Assembly: GCA_942486035.1 (NCBI GenBank)
Contig: CALNXK010000099.1
Span: forward strand, 1,181,001 to 1,245,000
Direction: 5' to 3'
Length of the DNA stretch: 64,000 bases
Source: Porites lobata
Lineage: Eukaryota > Cnidaria > Anthozoa > Scleractinia > Poritidae
Shown here: in pieces, positions 13,301 to 22,567 of the stretch
How the letters are laid out: the number at the start of each line of letters is the position of its first letter
Numbering within the stretch: the first letter of the stretch is position 1
Program-made: the position numbers and the translations under genes
The notes under the pieces: model-generated
Seen by the model: only the letters and a program-made list of their open reading frames with translations
Database searches by the model: none
What the model was told of the DNA's origin: nothing

Positions 13301-16300
13301 ACCTAAGCAAGATGGATTGTTTTCTCATACTTAAGGGTCGTTTAGATTTTTTGTAGATTTTATTTGTGTACAGTACGACGGTTGCATTGACAATCTCCTA
13401 GTTTTGTGTCTTTAAGTGGGTGGGAGTAAATAGCAAAGAGTATTTACCCAAAAGGCTTTGAAATGTTTGACTCCCCCAATTTCCTTGACAAGTAGGCGTG
13501 GGGTATAGGAATAGGGGAAGTAGGCGCATTTCCTTTTTCAAGGGCGCGCTATTCATGAAGTAGGGCGGGGCCCGTAAAGGTGGTTGAGCTTCATTGTTAA
13601 TGAAGACTTGTTACTATTGTTACCAAGGGTAATTATCAGTCTGGATTATTTTCGGATTTGCCTTGCAGATATGGTAAGGGATCGTTCGACTTTAGTCGAT
13701 TAATCAAAGCCAACACCGCCCATTTCAACACCCGGAAAATGAAAGAACAGGTACTAATGAATATATCAGTTACATTGACCTTTTCAATGCAAAGTAAATA
13801 TCGTAAAGTCCTGTCAATCAACTCCTTCGAAAGCAAGGCCTGTTTCAAACGCCGTGCTACTGCCGTACTGAACGCAGTTGATCGATAAAATTCGACTTAG
13901 GCACGGCAGTAGCACGACTTGGTTCAAACATCGTGCTACTGCCCTGCCGAACTCAATTCATAAAATATAAATACTTTGGAATGCATTTAAAAACTTCACT
14001 AAACCGCCTATTTCCGTGGGATGCCTGTGGCACTCCCACGGTAAAAATCCGGTTCGGTTGTACCCAACTTTGCAAAGCCAGCCAATAGGATTGCCTAAAA
14101 TCTTTATCGATTAGCTCTTCTTCCAAGCCGACCAATCAGATCGTACAAAATTTGTATCGATTTTTAATCGATTTGCTTCCTCTAAAGAACGTTGAAATCA
14201 GAACGTTCCTTGCCAAATTTGTCGCGCTAGAGTTTTCCCACTCGTGCTTTAGGATGGCTTGTTAACCAGCGAAATCCTTCAGGATACTGACAAGTCACAA
14301 AAGGCGACCTAAACCAAATTATTTCTTTCCTTCATGATTCTTTTTTGTTTAGGTCTAGCTTTTTCATAAGGTTTGAATAGCGTCTGGTCGTGGGCCATGA
14401 TTTCCGATAGATTTTTCTATTCGGAGTTCGCCAGTTTTTGCCGAGCACAGCTAGAGTTCAGTTTTTTTCTTTTCTTATCGAAAACACGTTGACGATGGGA
14501 GGTTAAATCGCGTAAATTTCAACTCGTACCCTTGACGATTGGCGGTGAAATCGCGAAAATATTGTCCTCGTCGATGGACGACTCGCTTTCGGCATGGATT
14601 GGACTTCTGGATGGGACACGGATCAGGAGTGGACCTTAGTAAACTTATTATACCTTGGAATCAGGGATAATCATTGGAACTATGTTAACTTTGAGACCTT
14701 GGAAACACATTGCAATTAATTTTTAACCGTATCAAGAGCATCTTGGAATATTAAACTTTCATCTTGGATTAAAACATTGGAACTTTATCGAACTTTGTAA
14801 CCCTGGGTTCGACCCTGGATAAAGCAAGCGGATTTTTTGTTTTGTTTTGTTCTATTAACCTAAAACTACAATGTTTATTTCTCTTTGAAAAAGTTACCTG
14901 TGGCAACTTACTACCAAGATATGATGTATCTTTATACATATACTTCCCGTTCAGGTTAATCAGAGAGCATTATGCGCATGTTCTCCATTACTTGTTTCCG
15001 TTAACATTCCAATTTAAGTTACACGGGTAAACCTTGTTTTGATTCAAAATAACTTCTTTTTCTTATCCAAATCGTGCTATGAAAATAACTACATAGCGAT
15101 AGATCAAAACAAGATCAACTCCATCCTTGCGACTACTGACAACTATAAATTTAGCTTGCGTAGCAGGTGTCGAAAGGGATAGGGGATAAGGATGAAGCAA
15201 AAAGGGGATGTGGATTGGGGGAAAATAGTAGCCTGCGTGATAAATTCAGTCATAAGCACATTAAACCAACCCATACAGGTAACCTACTCATCGATGCTCA
15301 TAACATGACACATCTTTCCGGTTTCCCTAATTTTCCAAATTCAGATAGAACGCCATTATTCTTCCATAGACCAACGCATCCCACGGAAACGACTTTAGGC
15401 GTCTTGTTTTTTTAAGTTTTGTTTTCCGCAAAAGTGAGATTCGACATCTGAAACCAAGTCGTACCACATTCGTGCTATTCGTGCTGTGCTGAAGTCGAGC
15501 CAGCTTATACAAATGTAGAACGGTAGAAGCACTGATTCAGCAGAAGGCAAAGCGGCAAGTTTGCTTTTAAATTCGGAAAACGGCCAATCGAATCCAATGG
15601 GCAATCCAGTTTCTGTTTCCATATTTATGGCAAAATAATTCCTTTTAAGGAAACTTTTTCAGCTGGAAAGGAGTTGCTTGTTCGCTAAACTAATCAAACG
15701 CCGCCACGATGAATCAATAGTTTTTTTTTATTTTTATGTTTGTTAATTGGTTTGCTGTTGTGTAATAATTTCAAGGTCAAACTTTTGTCTCATGGTCCTC
15801 GTTTAGGGGCATTAGCTCGTAAGAGTTTCCTGTAGCTTAGGTGGTAGAGCATCTGGACTAGTAACAGTTCGACTTCTATTGAGAGTACTGTGTCACTGAC
15901 TGAAAAATCATCGGATAAATTTAGGTTTCTGGGAAACAGCCCCCCTACCCCTCCCCTAAGCCAACATTTTGCCCTAAACGAGAAGTAAGTGTTAATTTTG
16001 GCTCAGGGGAGGGGTAGGTGGGCAGTTTTTTAGAAACCTAAATTGATCCAAATCATCCTGTCATTGATTATCACTTTTTTTGGCTTTTCTTCCACTCCAG
16101 CGAGGTAGAGCAACAAATAATTAACAATTATTGGACGAGGTTGAGCAAAATATCGTGATTTGTCAGTGGCGAGCAGATCAGTTATTTGCCGAAGCCGAAG
16201 GATGAGGCACATAATTGAGCTGCGAGACGCTGACACTATTTTGCGATAACCGAATTCAATAATTGTTTTTTCATTCGATCACCAAGTTTATTTTTTAATG

Positions 16301-17097
16301 AATATCTCCGGAAAGCGAAGCGATCTGCCATTAATTTTTTCACGCAAGAGCGGAATGTTATTTGCAGCCAAACACAGTTGGACGACATTGCGAATGAGCA
16401 GAGCATTATTTGTAAGCAGTTATTTGCAGGTCACGTGGTGGAATTTTCGGCTAATGAAAAGGAAGAAAAATTTGCAAACGTCTTGCAAACGGCTTCCTCT
16501 TCTTTCTGTTAGCCCGTGCCGGCTCTGTTATCTTAAGTTCAAGAGAGTTTCGATCATCGCTATTGATCTTATGTATTTTCGAAGTGTTTACGCATTATTC
16601 GTAACAAATGCAAATAAATACAAGCAAATAAAACTTGGAACAGTTGGGCCAGTATACCCCTAGTCTGTTCCAGGCGTTCAATTGAGTATTGGACAACCCT
16701 CAGAAAAGGGAAAGAAGTAATGAGGAAACCCCCAAAGCCAGCCTATTGCTGTTTTTCCTTCTCACATCTCTTTGCGCAGTATCCACAGTCTGAAAACGTG
16801 CAACAGTCTTATATTTTGCAGCGCCTTAAACTGTGATTTCATTTTTGCTTTCAGGTGTCGGGTTTCTTCTCTCGACCAGACGTTGACCAAGGCTCCGGCA
16901 AGCTGGCTGTACAGCAAAGTCTTGAGAGTATAGCTGCCAACATCAAATGGTTAGAACGCTATGGTGGCAGAGTGTATGAATGGCTGACACACCCGTCCAT
17001 CAAGGCACCACAAGGCACCGCAACAAGGCATCGAATGCAAAAGCCGAAGTATTTATCGTACGACGAGATGATAGTGGAAAAATATGGTCGACCTTAA
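1219..17097 (+). CDS. M1 zinc aminopeptidase, ERAP/LNPEP-like (gene 1, 5' partial)
   Basis: Removes N-terminal residues from peptides; the family is membrane-bound or luminal. Exons: 1219-1373 or alternatively 3383-3537, then 4425-4673, 5257-5421, 5772-5929, 6098-6186, 6748-6878, 7187-7242, 7906-8077, 8676-8755, 9783-9908, 11756-11923, 13027-13167, 13669-13750, 16855-17097 (stop). With one of the two first exons the frame is open to the stop (670 residues visible). Seen: GAMEN, HELAH or HELSH, WFGNLVTMKWW with the third zinc ligand in LNEGF, the catalytic-tyrosine segment SISYDK then GASIIRML, MMNTWTSQMGFPV, then an ERAP1_C-type helical C-terminal domain. All boundaries are GT-AG except the donor after 7242 (GC). 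The last exon gives a C-terminal tail about 30 residues longer than that of gene 2. N-terminal exons are missing from the window. It is a more distant paralogue than genes 2 and 3 are to each other. Confidence 0.9.
2737..2877. repeat. cluster of AACGG(GT) motifs in both orientations
   Basis: About ten AACGG or CCGTT cores lie within 140 bp, including the palindrome ACCCGTTCGAACGGGT. It sits in the intron between the two alternative active-site exons. AACGG fits the YAACNG Myb-type consensus. The inverted copies could also pair in RNA. Function unknown. Confidence 0.6.
3383..3537 (+). other. active-site exon, version B (GAMEN/HELSH) of gene 1
   Basis: Same length (155 nt), same phases and about 79% residue identity to version A (11 of 52 residues differ). 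It encodes PDFPTGAMENWGLITFK through VVVAHELSHQ. Acceptor TATGCAG, donor CAG|GTTAAC. If spliced directly after version A the frame shifts and meets TGA at 3449-3451, so the two exons can only be used one at a time. Confidence 0.85.
4888..5165. repeat. dispersed repeat in gene 1 intron (unclassified)
   Basis: AT/GC-mixed intron sequence with the CGACTGGCCAATCGAAC motif and overlapping open frames on both strands. A related motif (GGCCAATCGAATCC) occurs near 15583 in inverted context. The overlapping open frames have no recognised domains. Confidence 0.35.
6906..7085 (+). repeat. dispersed repeat: GGGAGCTTAG...CGACTACGACGTGAAA family
   Basis: It begins AGGGAGCTTAGGCAACCACC and runs through a CGGCGACGGCAACGG stretch, then TTTGCCGTCACTGCACGACTACG. 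Related copies or parts occur, mostly in opposite orientation, at about 9290-9400, 36565-36625 and 61600-61690. It lies just after the exon ending at 6878, and the exon's open frame runs on into it. Confidence 0.6.
7243..7244 (+). promoter_or_regulatory. non-canonical GC splice donor
   Basis: The exon 7187-7242 matches the 56-nt gene 2 exon (36812-36867) in length and phase. Its end abuts GCAAGT, with no GT available in frame. GC donors with otherwise strong consensus (|GCAAGT) are a known minor class. The next acceptor (TTTAG|GAGTGG at 7906) restores the Arg-Ser codon pair as in gene 2. Confidence 0.8.
7681..7848. mobile_element. MITE with AGAGCGTTTTCA termini
   Basis: AGAGCGTTTTCATTCACGTG at the left is repeated inverted at the right end (CATGTGAAAACGCTCT). 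No coding capacity. It lies 58 bp upstream of the gene 1 exon starting at 7906, next to a decayed copy of the GTTG-rich inverted-repeat family (about 7557-7680). Confidence 0.65.
9399..9613. mobile_element. fold-back MITE, GAGCGACGC arms
   Basis: Left arm CTTAAGTAAAGGCGTTTTTG then AGCGACGCATGTCAACCGGAAGTG. The right arm is the reverse complement, with CACTTCCGGTGGACGTGCGTCGCT then CAAAAACGTCTTTGCTTAAG in a few-mismatch match. Long open frames over this region on both strands are by-products of the repeat. Confidence 0.75.
10001..11501. mobile_element. 1.5-kb element with inverted termini, carrying Penelope RT debris
   Basis: TAAGGGACTGGTCAAAAAGT followed by a G-rich stretch begins the unit. 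The far end is its inverted match (ACTTTGTGACCAGTCCCTA, ending 11501). Sub-terminal GACCCACCCC motifs recur at both ends. The interior holds a degraded Penelope-like reverse transcriptase (10411-11290). No transposase was recognised. Confidence 0.6.
10411..11290 (+). pseudogene. Penelope-like retroelement, reverse-transcriptase fragment
   Basis: Translated in pieces it shows the Penelope-type segments YIHDIFSLWDMSKPDIEAF, TAFLDAVVYKDTRFKEKSIL, THFTSCHPSKVKKGF and GGYPQSLIENLLPEIKF, in order. Stops and frameshifts separate them and a poly-A-like run interrupts the frame near 10940. The catalytic DD is visible (DIHDD-like positions decayed to HDI). It is a dead fragment without the 5' RT motifs or the GIY-YIG endonuclease. 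Confidence 0.65.
11965..12455. repeat. dispersed repeat related to 8140-8250
   Basis: The 3' part (GATTCGTGAATAAATCGCAC, then CTGAGAGCCAATCAGATTGC and GTGATTTCAAAGTGG) is clearly related to 8160-8245 in the same orientation. Inner inverted segments (GGTCTGAAATCATACGCG / AGTATGATTTCGGACC) indicate a fold-back structure. Non-coding. Confidence 0.55.
13830..13965. repeat. inverted-repeat element, GTGCTACTGCCG family
   Basis: GCCGTGCTACTGCCGTACTG and its inverse GGCACGGCAGTAGCACGAC alternate. The same family recurs as a complete inverted unit at 62493-62879. Located in the last large intron of gene 1. Confidence 0.55.
13966..15840. other. gene 1 intron sequence, nothing clearly recognised
   Basis: Part of the 3.1-kb intron between exons 13669-13750 and 16855-17097. 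Contains decayed dispersed-repeat motifs (CCAATCGAATCC near 15583) but no recognisable gene, RNA or intact element. Confidence 0.4.
15830..15900 (+). repeat. tRNA-derived SINE head (fragment)
   Basis: TGTAGCTTAGGTGGTAGAGC resembles a tRNA A-box region, followed by ATCTGGACTAGTAAC as an anticodon-arm-like segment. No good B box follows, so this is a truncated SINE rather than a tRNA gene. Confidence 0.4.
15914..16049. mobile_element. fold-back MITE, CCCCTACCCCTCCCCT arms
   Basis: GGATAAATTTAGGTTTCT at the left pairs with AGAAACCTAAATTGATCC at the right. Inside, CCCCCCTACCCCTCCCCTAAG pairs with CTCAGGGGAGGGGTAGG. No coding capacity. Confidence 0.8.
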
Positions 17098-17299
17098 GAA
17101 CCATAAAGCTTTCTCTTAATATATTATTCTACATGTTACTTGTTTTTCTTCCACTTACATTGATATTTTAGAATTTTATTTCACACTCAAATAACTTCTA
17201 ATATCAAAGCTGTCCTTCCCGGCTTTGACGTGGCGTTTTAACAATTCCTTTTTTGCTTGAATCTTAACATACGTGTTAAAATTCAAGAGGAAGGACCCT

Positions 17300-17305
17300 A
17301 ATAAA
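17300..17305 (+). terminator. poly(A) signal of gene 1
   Basis: AATAAA about 200 nt after the gene 1 stop codon at 17095-17097; the first canonical hexamer downstream that I see. Confidence 0.6.
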
Positions 17306-17870
17306 CATCCCTCGGGTAGCGAGTGATTACGCTTTTGCTCTTTGTTTTCTTGGCTTCTTTGATCGTTAGGAGTAAAATTTTATGTAGTTAGTGTTCTGGC
17401 AAAAACTTTCTTTTTTCTGGAGTTATTCCTTGTAAGCAAAAGGGATTGCACATACAAATGAAGCTTTATAGTTAAATTTATCATATTTTACGAAGGATAC
17501 AAGTGCTAGTCCTCTTTACTTTGGTTAAGTGCAGTAAACACACAAGAGATTTATTTTTATTGTATTTATGGGCTTTATGAGAAATTGACAATATTCGGTT
17601 CATGTTTGGGAGAACGACATTATTTTTTTTATTTCTCTCCTCTGTTGGTTTTGCCCAAGTTTGGAATGATGGCGGGTTAATTATGCCGGCGCATGGAGCC
17701 TCCTTCCCGCTGGATGTTTTGGGCTGGAGCTGCTGAATCAGTAGTCGATCTGCCACATCTATTACCCATTAATCATCTTTTTTTGATCTTATACAAGATG
17801 TTTTTTTCAAAGCACACAGTTGTTCAATTAAACTTTGTGCGTTATAACCTGGGAATACGTCAGAGATAAT

Positions 17871-18071
17871 GGCCGTTTTCACACGAGAGACGGATAATCT
17901 ATCTTTAAAATCCGTCAAATTGACGGAACAACAGATGGATAACGTCAGTTGGGTTGTCCGTCCAATTAAGACCATTCCATTTTCAAATTAAGGCGTATTA
18001 TCTGCCTGACGCGAATTATCTAACGAATAACCTGTCACAGACGGATAATCCGTCTCCAGTGTGAATACGGC
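17871..18071. mobile_element. MITE with GGCCGTTTTCACAC termini, TAAT duplication
   Basis: The left GGCCGTTTTCACACGAGAGA is inverted at the right (TCCAGTGTGAATACGGC). ACGGATAAT motifs repeat inside in both orientations. Flanked on both sides by TAAT (17867-17870 and 18072-18075), a likely target duplication. Confidence 0.75.
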
Positions 18072-18180
18072 TAATGTGACCTGCAAGAAAGGCAGAATTA
18101 ATTTAGAGAAATAGTTGTCATAATTATACTCGACAGTGACTGAAGTTGTGTAGGGATATGAAGCTCTATAAAAACTGTTA

Positions 18181-18342
18181 CAGTGGAACCTCCAAAATCG
18201 GTCAGCTCCTCACGACGGCCACCTCTCTACAACGGCCACATTTTTCGGTGGACAGTCCATACTTTGACTCTTGTTTAACCCACTCTACAACGGTTACTTT
18301 CTTCAGTCTCCAAGATGGCCGCATGAGGAAGGGGTTGTACTG
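18181..18342. mobile_element. Tigger-like MITE (TA target)
   Basis: Starts CAGTGGAACCTCC after TA and ends GGGTTGTACTG before TA, the termini typical of pogo/Tigger-type Tc1-mariner derivatives. Internal ACGGCCACCTCTCTACAACG is shared with 27896-28220. Non-autonomous. Confidence 0.7.
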
Positions 18343-20659
18343 TAATTGTATTTAAACCAACACTTGTTTCTGATGAATCGTTGGACAGAGTCGAAGCTTG
18401 TTGTAGTGGAGGTGACGTGGGGCATATCCTTTCTTAAACTTCAACTTTAAAGCCCTAGGGGTGATCGGAATCTGATTCGGTTTCCCATTTTATAAACACT
18501 GCGAATCGACGGTTAATCGTGGAAAAAATAAAAATGAACACCGACGATGGAAATTTTTTGTATGACCTCTCCTCAGTCATCAATAAATAGGATGTTTGGA
18601 ACATTTGCGGGCCAGTAAAAGGGCGAAGGACGAGTACGATAATTATGCCTATTTCTCGTGTTTGTGTGCTCCATATTGAAACACTTGAAATGATACCTCG
18701 GTGTCAAAATTATAAATTAAAATTAATTGAGGCTGGCTATTGCCCCAGTCTTTGTAATCTAAATTTTCAATTAAATTATTGTAACATCAATTACGTGTAA
18801 GTGCTGTTTGCGCTAAATTCACTGCGCTGGTTGCAGTATCACGCGTAGGAGAGCGCTATCGCCTGTAGTATTTATTAACGTTAACACGTAGTGTCGTGAC
18901 AGTACTTCAACATGTACTCTATGTATGATACTTTAAACACAGTGGGAATAAAGGTTAAAGGATGCTGCAAGTACTGTTTGATTCGTGACTTGAAAGGGTA
19001 ATTGTGTCCCGCTTATCTTTTCCGCTGTTGAGTTGCAATGCCAGAAATGCAATGAACCACCCGTCCGTCTTTATTGGATGTTAGAGTGTGACAAGAACTC
19101 CCCCTTGCCCATCCCGTCGCCAAATCCATGAGCCGAGAGTATGCTCGCACTCTCTAAAAAAACGCGTGGTTCCATTCTATGGGAATTTTTTATACTTGGG
19201 CAAAAACAACGCAAAACTCGTATTCAGGTTTCTTGTGATGGCTGTACCGTATTATTTATGACATCAATGTGTTTTGTACCAACTGACTGAGTCTCGGGCG
19301 TAACTCACGAAAACTACGCGACAAAGTTGTACCCCTTATGTTCGTGACTTCGAAAGCCTTCTCTACCGCCATAGAATTAAACGAACCAACCATACCACTA
19401 CTTGTAATTGGAAAAGCCCGAATAAGGAACTTCTAAGAGGGAGCCATTCACTAGCCAGTTCTTCAACAACAAAAAAGAGTCTTGATCTTGTCTATTCGCT
19501 TTCTATTCGCGTTACCTCGTCTTGCGTCTTGGCTTTATAATTGACCCACAACCCATATGCACGACCAGAAAGCCCATCTGCTTGACCCGGATTAACGCAA
19601 GCATAAGACGTTCTCTTCCTGCATGATTGGCCGGCAAGGTCTCATTAAACAATTTCACTTTCCTAATTTCGAGATATCAACTACCACTGTAGACTTTGTA
19701 AAGTAACAGTAAGAGAATTACTAAGTCATTATTAAATCATGTCATGTAGACGAAATACTAGAGGTGTGAGGCTTCTTCATCAAAGATGATTCGCTAAACT
19801 GATCTCCCGTAGATCGATTACAGAAGTGCCATAAAAAGAAGAAGGACAAATTCAAAATACAACATGTGAAAACACGAGAGAAGAAGCTAAAGGTTGTTTT
19901 CAAAAAACGAAGAAGGCCAGGATTTTCTGAGCATACCGGTCTGTTTAAGTATAGCCAGCGGTCAGTTATCCCAAGAGAATCACAAGGTGCAGGGACTTTG
20001 TCCCAGGGAGAGAGAGAGAAAATGAATTAAGCAGTTGTCATGCAAACTGGTGCCATTTTTTACCCCCCCCCCATTTTTTACACTCTTTTTACTTACCGGT
20101 TGCTCCAACTCCTTATCAGAAAGTGTCGACTTTGTTAAAACGACTACTGACTCACTCTTATTTACGGGACGGTGATAAGTGTGTTAAAGGCAAGGTCATA
20201 TTCTGTAATAAAAAGAATAATCTCACTTGATCTCATCCAACCACCAGGTAAATTCATTTGAACGTTCATTTACGTACACTCAAGCTCTTTTTCAGCATCT
20301 CACAACATTACTAGGGGTCACCGTTAATGAATAGAAGGTTAGGGAGGCTGTTACAATTAAACCTTCAGCCCTGTTGGTACAAGAAAATTACTGTCAACCA
20401 GAAACACTGGCCACCAAACAGAAAAAAAAGGGAAAATACCACCCCTTTCCTCCAACTTCCCCAATAGACGAGATCAGCAAACAGGGGACTGCAAAACAGT
20501 CCCAGTCTTTGCGTATTCAAGTAAGCGCGAGAAGTCAAGAGGTCTGGATCGAGACTGAAAACGGAGAGATTGGGGAGAGAGAGACTCGTAAGCTACGCTT
20601 AACCGATTTGAGAAAAAAAATAGACTATTTTGCAGTCTAGATCAGCAATTGAACGGACA

Positions 20660-21350
20660 TTTCATCGTCCCTGGACAGTTTCTGTCAGGGATCCTACTGT
20701 CAGAACTCCAATTGGCGACCATCCCGGGTGACAAATGTGAAGAGTTAGTAGTCGCTTACGAAAGATGCTCTCTTACGAGACATCGAACTGCAGGAGGTCT
20801 CTACGAGAAATCTGAAGTCTGGACACATCTGCTTTTCGGAAAGCCGCATGCATGCAATTTTTAGGCTACTGATATTATGTAAATCCACTTTGTTTCTAAA
20901 ACTTCTTCTCATACTCTGAACAGCAACTGCCGGTCGCTTAAAAGAGCGACAATGAAAAATCAAAAATCGACATCATAAAAGTGCTCGCGGTCGCTTACGA
21001 GGGGTTGTAATGCTTTACAACAGGTTCCAATTGTAAGGTTTTAAATGGGAAAATGCTTTTGTTTTGGATAAGTGGTCGCTTAGGGACGGACCATTAGAAA
21101 ACTTATGGGGGGGGTGGGGGGGCGGACGAAGTACAAAAAAATGTTCGCGCAGGGTAAAATTAAATGAAAAAAAATTCATGCACGCCAATTAATCCTAAAA
21201 AATATTCATGCTATGGCCTAAAAAAAATTCATACAAGGAATTTGATAACAAAAAAAATTCCTGCTGCTCGAAAATTCCCCCCCCCCCCATAACTTTTCTA
21301 ATGGTCCGTCCCGTACTTAGCTGGTCCAGCGCACATGGAGGTTCGGCTGT
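20660..21350. repeat. decayed Tigger-like element interrupted by a MITE
   Basis: TCGCTTACGA and GGTCGCTTA motifs recur, and the right end reads CATGGAGGTTCGGCTGT, like Tigger termini. The unit is interrupted by the fold-back 21083-21312. Confidence 0.45.
21083..21312. mobile_element. fold-back MITE, GGGACGGACCATTAGAAAA arms
   Basis: The left terminus GGGACGGACCATTAGAAAA plus a poly-G run is matched by a poly-C run plus TTTTCTAATGGTCCGTCCC at the right. The interior has repeated AAAATTCATG motifs. No coding capacity. Confidence 0.85.
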
Positions 21351-22567
21351 TATGTTGCCGAACGTCCTCAAATTCTAATTTTATTTACTCTTATCATGAC
21401 TTCATGTTCCTGGTTTCGACTGTATATATACACCTGATATGAAGAAAAGTTGTAAACTGAAAACTATAAACCATGAACGGATAAAGACGTAACGGGTTTA
21501 TAGGTAGAAGTTTATTTGCATTGCAAATTTAAAGTTTCCACTGACAGACTTGTATTATCGGATGCATTTCAACAAGGTTCAGCAAACGGTTTCTAGCGTT
21601 TTCTTGGTGATAAGCAGAAAAACGTTTTTGGGCACATATGTCTTCCGAGGAAAATCAGAAAATGAGGCCTAAAAGGGAAGAGTTAACTGATGAAAAAACG
21701 GCATGCCTAGCTGTTACAAAACAAAGTACTTTCGAAAGTACTTCGCCTTGTGATTTGCATCCGCACAAGCGGTTCGTGAGAATGCAAGCTTTTCTGGAAA
21801 GAAAAGGGAAAAAACCTTCAACTCCAAGAAATTGCTCTGCTCATAAACGTACACCCATAAATCCTTGAAGCCTTATTATTAATGGCTTATACGTTTTTTT
21901 AATCAGTTAAATATATAATTAGTGACATTCCGTCCATTTCAGTCAATCAAAGACCTTCTTTATGCTCAAATATATTTAAATTCGAAAGAAAAGTGGTTTA
22001 TACATTATTCAGATTTTAAAATAAAAGCCATTAAATAAATTGTTTACTTCAAATCTGACCCTGTAGAAGACAAATGCTCAATTAGCAGGAGCCATATTAG
22101 GGGTACCCTGGTATTAGTCGAAATATTGGCCATTGAGGTCCTTTTTTTGACTGAGTAGAGTTGAATATCATGCCAGTTTTCGTCGTGGATTGATCACCCA
22201 TGACATCGATTGTGTTACATGTATTTGATTGTCAGTTTTTGGAGGCTTTGACACCCATATCATATATGTCACCTTTATTAAAATACCAGTTTACAGTCGA
22301 CGAGCATAAATGGACTTTTAAATGGTATCCCTCCTGCTGAAGATGTGGTTTAAACGAGCCCAAGACGACGGATATCGTGAGACGCTCTAATTACTGTGCG
22401 TTTGCGGAACATTTTAAGTATCAGAGGTCTTGTTGTTTATGCATAGAGCCTGGGTCAGATTATTCTTCAACATGAGATAAACAGTTTTTCCAAAGGTAAT
22501 TCACAACTTTACTCCTTTTCTTATTAACCAAGTAACAGCTGGCCTGGTATTTCAACCCTCTTGTGAT

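Larger units (their letters stand above)
17098..22567. other. spacer between genes 1 and 2
   Basis: Holds the gene 1 3' UTR and poly(A) signal, several MITEs (17871-18071, 18181-18342, 21083-21312), a repeat-derived open frame around 20374-20640, an unrecognised 76-codon open frame at 21638-21868, and the gene 2 5' flank. No confident gene was found. No strong TATA box was picked out before the gene 2 start. Confidence 0.5.

Noticed and set aside
20374..20640. 88-codon plus-strand open frame as a gene
   Set aside because: Low-complexity charged sequence within a dispersed-repeat region, no domain, no splice partner or poly(A) signal recognised.
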